Origin: Streptomyces apocyni
Lineage (GTDB): Bacteria > Actinomycetota > Actinomycetes > Streptomycetales > Streptomycetaceae
NCBI RefSeq assembly: GCF_009739465.1
Contig: NZ_WHOM01000061.1
Coordinates: 96,716-160,715 of the forward strand
Length of the DNA stretch: 64,000 nucleotides
Reading direction: 5' to 3'
The translations under genes and the position numbers were made by a program. Of this stretch, positions 26,685 through 34,347 are shown in pieces; within the stretch, counting starts at the first letter, position 1, and every line of letters starts with the position of its first letter. The notes beneath the pieces were generated by a model, which saw only the letters and a program-made list of their open reading frames with translations, was not told the DNA's origin and made no database searches.

Positions 26685-27793
26685 GCGTACAACTCCTTCG
26701 CGATGATGGTGCGCTGGACCTCGGTCGCGCCCTCGTAGATACGCGGCGCCCTGACCTCCCGGTAGAGGTGCTCGAGCAGGTGGCCGCGTTGCAGGGCGCG
26801 GGCGCCGTGCAGTTGGACGGCCGCGTCCACGACCTGCTGAGCGGTCTCGGTGGCGAGGAGCTTCGCCATGGCGGCGCGCCGCGGTACGTCACTCTCGCCT
26901 CGGTCGTACGCGGCGGCCGCGGCGTACACCAGCAGGCGGGCCGCCTCCGTGCGCGTGGCGAGTTCGGCGACCTGGTGGGCGACGGACTGGAGGTCCTTCA
27001 ACAGGCCGCCGAACGCCCGCCGTTCACGGGTGTACGCGAGGGTCGCGTCCAACGCTGCCTGGGCCATGCCGACCGCGAAGGCGCCCACGCTCGGACGGAA
27101 GAGGTTGAGGGTGCCCATCGCCACCCTGAAGCCCCGGTCCGGCTCGCCCAGCAGGTCCACGCGGGTCACCGGGACCGCGTCGAAGGAGAGGGTGCCGATG
27201 GGGTGCGGCGAGAGCATCTCCAGCGCGCCGCCCGTCAGCCCGGCGCGGTCGGCCGGGACCAGGAAGGCGGTGACGCCGCGTGCGCCAGCGTCCGGGGTCG
27301 TACGGGCGAAGACGGTGTAGAAGTCGGCCTGGGGGGCGTTGGAGATCCAGGACTTCTCGCCGGTCAGCCGCCAGCCAGCGGCGCCGTCGGGCTCCGCGGC
27401 GAGCGACAGGGCCGCCGCGTCCGAGCCCGCGCCCGGCTCGCTGAGCGCGAAGGCGGCCACCGCGCGCCCCGCCGTCACCTCCGGCAGCCAGCGCGCGCGC
27501 TGCCCGGGCGAGCCGTGAGCGTGCACCGGATGGGCGCCGAGGCCCTGGAGTGCGAGGGCGGTCTCGGCCTCCGTACAGGCGTAGGCGAGGGATTCCCGCA
27601 TCAGGCACAGGTCGAGGGAACCGGAGTCGAAGAGGCGCCCGAGCAGGCCCAGTTCACCGAGCGCCTCGATCAGGGGCCGGTTGATCCGCCCCGGTTCGCC
27701 CCGCTCGGCCAGGGGACGCAGGGTGTCGGCCGCGAGGGTGCGCAGTTCCTCGCACCAGGCCCGCTCCTTCGGTTCCAGCGCGAAGGCCGACAT
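26681..27793 (-). CDS. Acyl-CoA dehydrogenase of the aromatic-CoA cluster
   Basis: The 370-residue flavoprotein has the middle-domain signature AFALSEPGAGSDAAAL, GEKSWISNAPQADFY, and the C-terminal catalytic Glu in RIYEGATEVQRTIIAKELYA. It would dehydrogenate a cyclic acyl-CoA intermediate after ring reduction. ATG at 27793 is preferred over GTG at 27799 because GGAGG is 7 bases before it. It is transcribed divergently from the CoA ligase from a 97-base region that contains the shared operator, and it is translationally coupled to the RidA gene downstream. Confidence 0.86.
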   Translation of the reverse strand: MSAFALEPKERAWCEELRTLAADTLRPLAERGEPGRINRPLIEALGELGLLGRLFDSGSLDLCLMRESLAYACTEAETALALQGLGAHPVHAHGSPGQRARWLPEVTAGRAVAAFALSEPGAGSDAAALSLAAEPDGAAGWRLTGEKSWISNAPQADFYTVFARTTPDAGARGVTAFLVPADRAGLTGGALEMLSPHPIGTLSFDAVPVTRVDLLGEPDRGFRVAMGTLNLFRPSVGAFAVGMAQAALDATLAYTRERRAFGGLLKDLQSVAHQVAELATRTEAARLLVYAAAAAYDRGESDVPRRAAMAKLLATETAQQVVDAAVQLHGARALQRGHLLEHLYREVRAPRIYEGATEVQRTIIAKELYA

Positions 27794-27815
27794 CGACACC
27801 CCTCCGTACCGCTCT

Positions 27816-27852
27816 GTATCGCGAACTGTTGACTGCCGTCACCATCACGATA
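27816..27852. promoter_or_regulatory. Composite operator, first copy (PaaX-type candidate)
   Basis: The order GTATC, 9 bases, TGACTGCCGTCA, 6 bases, CGATA lies between the divergent dehydrogenase and ligase genes. The middle part is an inverted repeat (TGAC-N4-GTCA) and the outer parts also form one (GTATCG and CGATAC). The same arrangement occurs at 33659-33697. Confidence 0.65.
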
Positions 27853-27890
27853 CGCTCGATGCGCGACCCCACCACACCTAAGGGGCGAAC

Positions 27891-29573
27891 ATGGAGCTGA
27901 CACCCCTCACTGCCTCCGCCCACGCCGACACCTTCTCCCGGGACCATCTGCCGCCCGTGGAGCAATGGCCCCGGCTTGTCTTCGACCTGCCCGAGCTGGC
28001 GTACCCCGACCGCCTGAACTGCGGCGTGGAGCTCCTGGACCGCACGGTAGAGCGGTTCGGCGCGGACCGCACAGTCTTCCGCGCCCCATCGGGCGAGCGG
28101 TGGGCGTACGGCGAGCTGCGCGACCAGGTCGACCGGATCGCCCAGGTGCTCACCACGGACCTGGGGGTGGTGCCCGGCAACCGGGTGCTGCTGCGCGGGC
28201 CGACCACGGTGTGGCTGGCGGCCTGCTGGCTGGCGGTGCTCAAAGCGGGGGCCGTCGCGGTCACCGTGCTGGCCCAGCAGCGGGCCGCCGAGCTGGCCAC
28301 GGTCTGCGAGATCGCACAGGTCAGCCAGGCGCTGTGTGACGTACGCGGGGTCGAGGACCTGGCGAAGGCCGGGGTGCCGGGGCTGCGGATCACGACCTTC
28401 GGCGGGGACGGCCCTGACGACCTGCGGGAGCTGGCCGCGCGGCGGCCCGAACCGTTCACGCCGGTGGACACCGCGGCCGACGATGTCGCGCTGATCGCGT
28501 TCACCAGCGGGACCACCGGACGGCCCAAGGGCTGTATGCACTTCCACCGCGATGTGCTGGCCATCGCCGACACTTTCTCGCGGCATGTCCTGCGGCCAGA
28601 GCCCGACGACGTCTTCGCGGGCAGCCCGCCGCTGGGGTTCACCTTCGGGCTCGGCGGGCTCGTGGTCTTCCCGATGCGGGTGGGGGCGTCGGCGGTGCTC
28701 CTCGAACAGGCCGGTCCCAAGCAGCTGTTGCCCGCGATCGCCGAGCACCAGGTCTCCGTGGTCTTCACCGCGCCGACCGCCTATCGCGCGATGCTGGATG
28801 AACTGGACAGGCCGAACAGACCGGACAAGAGCGACGCGTACGACGTGTCCAGTCTGCGGCGCTGCGTCTCAGCGGGCGAGAACCTGCCCGCCGCGACCTG
28901 GGAGGCCTGGCAGCGCCGCACCGGGCAGCGGATCATCAACGGCATCGGGGCCACCGAGCTGCTGCATATCTTCATCTCCGCCGCCGACGACGGCATTCGC
29001 CCGGGCACGACCGGGGTTCCAGTACCCGGCTGGCAGGCGCGGGTCGTGGACGGCAAGGGCGCACCGGTGCCGGACGGCGAGCCTGGCCTGCTGGCCGTGC
29101 GCGGCCCGGTCGGCTGCCGCTATCTGGCCGACGCGCGGCAGCTGGAGTACGTACGCGACGGCTGGAACATCACGGGTGACACCTACGTACGTGAGCCGGA
29201 CGGCTACTTCCGTTATGTGGCCCGCGCGGACGACATGATCATCTCGGCCGGGTACAACATCGCGGGTCCGGAGGTGGAAGAGGCCTTGCTGCGCCATCCT
29301 GACGTCCAGGAGGCCGCGGTGGTCGGGCGCTCCGACGAGTTGCGCGGGCAGATCGTGGTGGCGCATGTGGTGCTGCGCGATTCGGTGCAGGGGGGCGACG
29401 CCATGGCCGCGGTGCTGCGGGACTTCGTGAAGGCCGAGCTGGTGCCGTACAAGTGCCCGCGCGAGATCGTGTTCCTGGACGCCCTGCCGCGTACGCCCAC
29501 CGGCAAGCTGCAGCGGTTCCGGCTACGGGAGTCCGTACCAGGTGAGAGGGGCGGTCCGGCCGAAACGATCTAG
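27891..29573 (+). CDS. 2-aminobenzoate-CoA ligase-like AMP-dependent ligase
   Basis: The 560-residue enzyme belongs to the benzoate/2-aminobenzoate-CoA ligase family. The ATP-binding loop is IAFTSGTTGRPKGCMHFHRD, the adenine-binding motif is GIGATELLHIFISA, and YFRYVARADDMIISAGYNIAGPEVE and the C-terminal Lys in PRTPTGKLQRF complete the core. It would activate an aromatic carboxylate to its CoA thioester with ATP in the cytoplasm. The adjacent aminobenzoyl-CoA monooxygenase/reductase-like fusion makes anthranilate the best substrate guess, with salicylate or benzoate as alternatives. It is followed after 9 bases by a PaaX-family repressor gene. Confidence 0.87.
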   Translation: MELTPLTASAHADTFSRDHLPPVEQWPRLVFDLPELAYPDRLNCGVELLDRTVERFGADRTVFRAPSGERWAYGELRDQVDRIAQVLTTDLGVVPGNRVLLRGPTTVWLAACWLAVLKAGAVAVTVLAQQRAAELATVCEIAQVSQALCDVRGVEDLAKAGVPGLRITTFGGDGPDDLRELAARRPEPFTPVDTAADDVALIAFTSGTTGRPKGCMHFHRDVLAIADTFSRHVLRPEPDDVFAGSPPLGFTFGLGGLVVFPMRVGASAVLLEQAGPKQLLPAIAEHQVSVVFTAPTAYRAMLDELDRPNRPDKSDAYDVSSLRRCVSAGENLPAATWEAWQRRTGQRIINGIGATELLHIFISAADDGIRPGTTGVPVPGWQARVVDGKGAPVPDGEPGLLAVRGPVGCRYLADARQLEYVRDGWNITGDTYVREPDGYFRYVARADDMIISAGYNIAGPEVEEALLRHPDVQEAAVVGRSDELRGQIVVAHVVLRDSVQGGDAMAAVLRDFVKAELVPYKCPREIVFLDALPRTPTGKLQRFRLRESVPGERGGPAETI

Positions 29574-29582
29574 AGTAATGGC

Positions 29583-30419
29583 GTGGCAGACCAGCACACT
29601 CCGCGATCCCTGATCGTCACCTACTACGGCGCTTACGGGCGCCGTTCGCCCGCGTCCGGTGAGCCGACGGGTTCGGTGGCGGTGGCTGAGCTGATCCGGC
29701 TGCTCGGGGCGGTCGGTGTGGACGCGCCGTCGGTACGGTCGTCGGTGTCCCGGCTCAAGCGGCGCGGGCTGCTGGTGCCGGAGCGTACGGAGCGCGGCGC
29801 GGCCGGGTACGCGCTGTCGGACGACGCCCGCCAGCTCCTCGACGACGGCGACCGGCGCATCTACGCGGCGACGCGGCCCCGGCTCGACGAGGGCTGGGTG
29901 CTGGCCGTCTTCTCGGTGCCCGAGTCAGAGCGCAGCAAGCGGCACGTCCTGCGCTCGCGGCTGTCCGGCCTGGGCTTCGGCACGGCGGCGCCCGGCGTGT
30001 GGATCGCGCCCGCCCGGCTGTACGACGAGACCCGGCACACGCTGCGGCGGCTGCGGCTCGATCCGTATGTCGACCTGTTCCGGGGCGAGCACCTGGGGTT
30101 CACGGCGACGGCGGAGGCGGTGGCGCGCTGGTGGGACCTGGCGGCCATCGCCGAGTTGCACGAGCGGTTCCTGGCCCACCAGGAGCCGGTGCTGCGTGCC
30201 TGGGAGGCGCGCGATGACACTCCGGCCGAGGACGCCTACCGGGACTATCTGCTGGCCCTGGACTCCTGGCGGCATCTGCCGTACGCCGATCCGGGGCTGC
30301 CTGCCGAGCTGCTGCCGGAGGGGTGGCCGGGTGGGCGCTCGGCGGAGGTGTTCGCGCGGCTGCATGAGCGGCTGCGGGACGCGGGGGCGGAGTTCGTGCG
30401 GCGGGCTTCCTCGGCGTGA
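29583..30419 (+). CDS. PaaX-family transcriptional repressor
   Basis: The 278-residue protein has the PaaX layout: an N-terminal winged helix (SLIVTYYGAYGR, then AVAELIRLLGAVGVDAPSVRSSVSRLKRRGLLVPER) and a C-terminal effector domain (WVLAVFSVPESERSKRHVLRSRLSGLGFGTAAPGVWIAP). PaaX proteins repress aromatic-CoA catabolic genes and are released by the aryl-CoA. It is in one operon with the CoA ligase, so it would sense that enzyme's product. Start is GTG at 29583. Likely targets are the two matching operators at 27816-27852 and 33659-33697. Confidence 0.88.
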   Translation: MADQHTPRSLIVTYYGAYGRRSPASGEPTGSVAVAELIRLLGAVGVDAPSVRSSVSRLKRRGLLVPERTERGAAGYALSDDARQLLDDGDRRIYAATRPRLDEGWVLAVFSVPESERSKRHVLRSRLSGLGFGTAAPGVWIAPARLYDETRHTLRRLRLDPYVDLFRGEHLGFTATAEAVARWWDLAAIAELHERFLAHQEPVLRAWEARDDTPAEDAYRDYLLALDSWRHLPYADPGLPAELLPEGWPGGRSAEVFARLHERLRDAGAEFVRRASSA

Positions 30420-30445
30420 GGCGTTCCGCCGCGTGAGGCGTCCCC

Positions 30446-32794
30446 TTAGGCGTCCGGTGCGGTGTCGTCGCGGGCAGTGTCCAGGGTGAGCCGTGGTTTC
30501 GGGGCATCCGTGCGGCCGGTCTGCGGTGGCCTGCTGCCCGCCCGGTACGGAAGCGGCCACTCGACGTCGGTGTAGCCCTGTTCGGCCGCCGCGTGCAGGG
30601 TCCAGTGCGGGTCGTACAGGTGCGGCCTGGCCAGCGCGCACAGGTCGGTACGGCCTGCCAGGATCAGGGAGTTGACATCGTCCCAGGAGGAGATGGCGCC
30701 GACCGCGATCACCGGGATGCCGCTCTCGTGGCGAATCCGGTCGGCGAACGGGGTCTGGTAGGAGCGTCCGTAGGCGGGCTGTTCATCGGCGACGACCTGA
30801 CCGGTGGAGACGTCGATGGCGTCGGCGCCGTGCGCGGCGAAGGCCCGGGCGATCCGTACGGCGTCCTCGGCGGTGGTGCCGCCGTCGGCCCAGTCGGTGG
30901 CGGAGATACGGACCGTCATCGGCTTGTGCTCCGGCCAGATCGCCCGTACGGCGTCGAAGACCTCCAACGGGAAGCGCAGCCGGGCCTCCAGGGAACCTCC
31001 ATAGGCGTCGGTGCGCCTGTTGGTCAGCGGGGAGAGGAAGCTGGACAGCAGATAGCCGTGGGCGCAGTGGAGTTCGAGGAGGTCGAAGTCACAGCGGGCG
31101 GCCCGCCAGGCCGCGGCGGCGAACTGCTCGCGGATCTCGGTGAGTCCGTCGCGGGTGAGTTCGTACGGGGTCTGGCTGGTCGGCTTGTACGGGATCGGGG
31201 AGGCGGCGCCCAGCGGCCAGTTGCCGCTCGGCAGTGGCTCGTCGATGCCGTCCCACATCAGCCGGGTCGAGCCCCTGCGTCCCGAGTGCCCGAGCTGGAC
31301 CCCGATGGCGGTGCCCGGCGCCTGGGTATGGACGAAGGCGGCGATCCGGCTCCAGACGTCCGCCTGTTCGGGAGTGTAGAGCCCGGCGCAGCCGGGGGTT
31401 ATGCGGCCCTCGGCGCTGACGCACACCATCTCGGTCATGACCAGGCCCGCGCCGCCGAGGGCGCGGGCGCCCAGATGGACGAGGTGGAAGTCGCCCGGTA
31501 CGCCGTCGGTGGCGGAGTACATGTCCATCGGGGACACCACGACGCGGTTGCGCAGCCGCAGTTCGCGTAGCTGGAAGGGGGTGAACATGGGCGGTGTACC
31601 GGGCGGGCAGCCGAACTCCCGCTCCACGGCTGTGGTGAACGCGGCATCGCGCAGCCGTAGGTTGTCGTGGGTGACGCGGCGGCTGCGGGTGAGCAGGTTG
31701 AAGGCGAACTGGCGTGGTGGCTGGTCGGTGTAGCGCGCGATCTCCTCGAACCACTGGAGGCTGGCGCGGGCCGCGCGCTGGGTCGAGGCGACCACGGGGC
31801 GGCGCTCGGCTTCGTAGGCGGCGAGTGCCTCGGGCAGCGTGTGCCGCTCCTCGACGCAGGCGGCCAGGGCCAGGGCGTCCTCGACGGCCAGCTTCGTACC
31901 GGAGCCGATGGAGAAGTGGGCGGTGTGGGCGGCGTCCCCGATGAGGACCGTGTTTCCGTGGGACCAGTGGTCGTTGACGACCGTACGGAAGGTGATCCAG
32001 CTGGAGGCGTTGGACCTGAGGGGGCGGCCGCCGAGGGCGTCGGCGAAGATCTTGGCGCAGCGCTCGACCGACTCCGCCTCGTCCAGCTCCGCGAACCCGG
32101 CCGCCCGCCACACCTCTTCGCGCATCTCGACGATGACGGTGGAATCGGTCGCGGAATAGGGGTAGCCGTGCAGTTGCATGACGCCGTGCTCGGTCTCGGC
32201 GATCTCGAAGCGGAAGGCGTCGAAGGCGAAGTCGGCGGCCAGCCAGATGTAGCGGCAGCGGTGTTCCTCGATGCGCGGGCCGAAGGCATCGGCGTGCGCT
32301 TCCCGGGTGGCGCTGTGGACGCCGTCGGCGGCGATCACCAGGTCGTACGTGGTGGAGAGTTCGGCCGCCGGTGGGGCCTCGGCACGGAAGCGGAGGTCGA
32401 CACCGAGCTGGCGGCAGCGCTCGTGCAGGACCGCCAGGAGACGGCGGCGGCCGAGTGCGGCGAAGCCGTGGCCGCCCGAGGTGTGCCGGTGGCCGCGGTG
32501 CGCGATGTCGATGTCGTCCCAGCGGACGAACTCCGCCTGGAGCGCGGCGTAGACGACCGGGTCGGCGTGTTCGATGCCGCCGAGGGTCTCGTCGGAGAGG
32601 ACGACGCCGAAGCCGAACGTGTCGTCGGGGGCGTTGCGCTCCCAGACGGTGATCTCGCGTCGTGGTTCCAGGCGTTTGAGGAGCGCCGCCGCGTAGAGGC
32701 CGCCGGGGCCGCCGCCGATGACCGCCACCCGTAGCGCCGTTCCCCGCGTGGTCGCCGGCCGCGTGGTCGCCGTCCGCGTGGTCGCTGCCCGCAT
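30446..32794 (-). CDS. Fused FAD monooxygenase/OYE-type reductase (aminobenzoyl- or salicylyl-CoA hydroxylase type)
   Basis: The 782-residue protein joins an FAD aromatic hydroxylase and an old-yellow-enzyme domain. The N-terminal half starts with the FAD fingerprint VAVIGGGPGGLYAAALLK and has the second motif GNTVLIGDAAHTAHFSIGSG. From about residue 410 the OYE part reads FTPFQLRELRLRNRVVVSPMDMYSA, then HCAHGYLLSSFLSPLTNRR and DVSTGQV. This architecture defines 2-aminobenzoyl-CoA monooxygenase/reductase, which hydroxylates and then reduces the ring; salicylyl-CoA 5-hydroxylase homologues share it. With a RidA protein and an aminobenzoate-CoA ligase nearby, the anthranilate reading is favoured. 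The ATG at 32794 follows the hydratase stop by 5 bases. The TATT/TTR-type repeats in the first 15 residues look like simple-sequence growth. Confidence 0.88.
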   Translation of the reverse strand: MRAATTRTATTRPATTRGTALRVAVIGGGPGGLYAAALLKRLEPRREITVWERNAPDDTFGFGVVLSDETLGGIEHADPVVYAALQAEFVRWDDIDIAHRGHRHTSGGHGFAALGRRRLLAVLHERCRQLGVDLRFRAEAPPAAELSTTYDLVIAADGVHSATREAHADAFGPRIEEHRCRYIWLAADFAFDAFRFEIAETEHGVMQLHGYPYSATDSTVIVEMREEVWRAAGFAELDEAESVERCAKIFADALGGRPLRSNASSWITFRTVVNDHWSHGNTVLIGDAAHTAHFSIGSGTKLAVEDALALAACVEERHTLPEALAAYEAERRPVVASTQRAARASLQWFEEIARYTDQPPRQFAFNLLTRSRRVTHDNLRLRDAAFTTAVEREFGCPPGTPPMFTPFQLRELRLRNRVVVSPMDMYSATDGVPGDFHLVHLGARALGGAGLVMTEMVCVSAEGRITPGCAGLYTPEQADVWSRIAAFVHTQAPGTAIGVQLGHSGRRGSTRLMWDGIDEPLPSGNWPLGAASPIPYKPTSQTPYELTRDGLTEIREQFAAAAWRAARCDFDLLELHCAHGYLLSSFLSPLTNRRTDAYGGSLEARLRFPLEVFDAVRAIWPEHKPMTVRISATDWADGGTTAEDAVRIARAFAAHGADAIDVSTGQVVADEQPAYGRSYQTPFADRIRHESGIPVIAVGAISSWDDVNSLILAGRTDLCALARPHLYDPHWTLHAAAEQGYTDVEWPLPYRAGSRPPQTGRTDAPKPRLTLDTARDDTAPDA

Positions 32795-32799
32795 GGCCG

Positions 32800-33630
32800 C
32801 TACCTGCCCTGCCACTTGGGCGGGCGCTTCTCGGTGAACGCCGCGTGGAACTCCGCGTAGTCCTCGCCGTGCATCAGCAGAGCCTGGGTCGCGGCGTCCA
32901 GTTCGATGGCGGTGGCGAGCGGCATGTCCAGTTCGGCGGTGAGCAGCGCCTTGGTCTGCGCGTAGGCGAGCGCGGGGCCTTCGGCCAGGTGGCGGGCTAG
33001 TTCGGCGGCCCGTTCGTCGGTGCGGCCCTCGTCGGTGAGCTCGCTGATCAGGCCGATCCGTTCGGCTTCCGGGGCGCGTACCGGCTCGCCCAGCATCAGC
33101 AGCCGGGTGGCGTGTCCGAGCCCGACGACGCGGGGCAGCAGATACGCGGCGCCCATGTCGCCGCCGGAGAGCCCGACTTTGGTGAACAGGAAGCTGAAGC
33201 GCGCCGAGGGGTCGGCGATCCGGAAGTCCGCGGCCAGGGCGAGGACCGCGCCCGCGCCCGCGGCGACTCCGTGTACGGCGGCGATGACGGGGAAGGGGCA
33301 CTCCCGGACGGCGCGGACGACCTGCCCGGTCATGCGGTTGAAGTCCAGCAGCCGCGAGGTGTCCATGGCAAGCGTCGCGCCGATGATCTCGTCGACGTCA
33401 CCGCCCGAGCAGAAGCCGCGGCCCTCCCCGGCCAGCACCAGCGCGCGGACGGACTTCTCGCGGGACAGTTCGGCGAGCAGGTCGCGCAGGTCGGCGTAGG
33501 CGCCGAAGGTCAGGGCGTTGAGCCGGTCGGGCCTGGCCAGGGTGACGGTGCCGACCCCGGTGTCGTCGACGGTGAACCGGATGTGCTGCCACTTCGGCGT
33601 GCGGGGCGTGGAGCCGGTGAAAGGACTCAT
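32800..33630 (-). CDS. Enoyl-CoA hydratase family protein
   Basis: The 276-residue crotonase-fold protein has oxyanion-hole segments GRGFCSGGDVDEIIG and AVHGVAAGAGAVLALAADFRIAD, then FLFTKVGLSGGDMGAAYLLPR. The usual second catalytic Glu is replaced by Asp in SGGDMGA, seen in several ring-CoA hydratases and hydrolases. It would hydrate or hydrolyse a cyclic dienoyl-CoA after ring reduction. It is the first gene of the unit that includes the monooxygenase/reductase. The second composite operator lies 28 bases upstream of its start. Confidence 0.85.
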   Translation of the reverse strand: MSPFTGSTPRTPKWQHIRFTVDDTGVGTVTLARPDRLNALTFGAYADLRDLLAELSREKSVRALVLAGEGRGFCSGGDVDEIIGATLAMDTSRLLDFNRMTGQVVRAVRECPFPVIAAVHGVAAGAGAVLALAADFRIADPSARFSFLFTKVGLSGGDMGAAYLLPRVVGLGHATRLLMLGEPVRAPEAERIGLISELTDEGRTDERAAELARHLAEGPALAYAQTKALLTAELDMPLATAIELDAATQALLMHGEDYAEFHAAFTEKRPPKWQGR

Positions 33631-33658
33631 GGTGTGCGGCCACCTCCCTCACAGCAAC

Positions 33659-33697
33659 GTATCACCGCTCTATGACTACCGTCATGAGTACGCGATA
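33659..33697. promoter_or_regulatory. Composite operator, second copy
   Basis: GTATC, 9 bases, TGACTACCGTCA, 8 bases, CGATA. Only one base of the central 12 differs from the copy at 27816-27852, and the left spacing is identical. It precedes the hydratase-monooxygenase unit. The rest of the gap to 33804 shows nothing further. Confidence 0.65.
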
Positions 33698-33804
33698 ACT
33701 CCGGGTCGGAGGTCCTGGGGGACCCCGACCACCGCCTCTACGGACGGCGCCTTACCATTCGTACGGTTGAAAGCAGGACAGCCTGCACCTCGAACGGACC
33801 CGCC

Positions 33805-34329
33805 GTGCATCCCATCGCCGCCACCCCCCTCGCCACGCCGCTCGCCGCGCCCGCCTCCCCGCCCGCCGCCGCGCCCGGCGCCTTCTGGCGTACCGCGCTG
33901 CCGCACACTCCGGCGGCCGTGCCCATGGCCCGCGGCCTGGTCCGTACCGCGCTGTCCGACATCGCGGCGCCCGCGGACCGCGACACCGCCGAGCTGCTCA
34001 CCGCGGAGCTGGTGGCGAACGCCGTCGAGCACACCCCTCAGGCGGCGCCGCTGGAGCTGGTGATCGAGCTGCTGCCGACCGGCTGCCGGGTGGAGGTGCA
34101 CGACCCCGACCCGGCGCCGCCCGGCGACCTGTCGGCCTCCTGCTCCGCCGACCAGCCGGACCCCTGGCAGGAGCACGGCCGGGGGCTGCTGCTGATTCGC
34201 GCCCTGAGCCAGACCTGCGGGCATCGCCCCACCGCGGCGGGCAAGGCGGTGTGGTTCACCCTGCCGACCGCTCCCGTACGGCCCGCCCCGGCAACGACTA
34301 CCCCCGCGACGGCCGCCGGTCCGGGCTGA
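33805..34329 (+). CDS. RsbW-like ATP-binding regulatory protein
   Basis: The 174-residue protein has the histidine-kinase-like ATPase fold of anti-sigma/SpoIIAB-type proteins: TAELLTAELVANAVEHTP (N box with the Mg-binding Asn), VEVHDPDPAPP (G1 box) and EHGRGLLLIRALSQTCG (G2 box). Streptomycetes encode dozens of such single-domain proteins, and their partners are usually unknown. Ala/Pro-rich tails at both ends are low complexity. The start is GTG at 33805. No sigma factor or anti-anti-sigma gene is adjacent, so its partner is not evident. It is convergent with the DAHP synthase gene. Confidence 0.8.
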   Translation: MHPIAATPLATPLAAPASPPAAAPGAFWRTALPHTPAAVPMARGLVRTALSDIAAPADRDTAELLTAELVANAVEHTPQAAPLELVIELLPTGCRVEVHDPDPAPPGDLSASCSADQPDPWQEHGRGLLLIRALSQTCGHRPTAAGKAVWFTLPTAPVRPAPATTTPATAAGPG

Positions 34330-34347
34330 CCCGGCGCGGCGCGCCGG

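Noticed and set aside
27891..29573. FadD3-like HIP-CoA ligase for the steroid cluster
   Set aside because: Its sequence fits the benzoate/2-aminobenzoate ligase family and it is in one operon with PaaX, 12 kb from the ipd-type genes.
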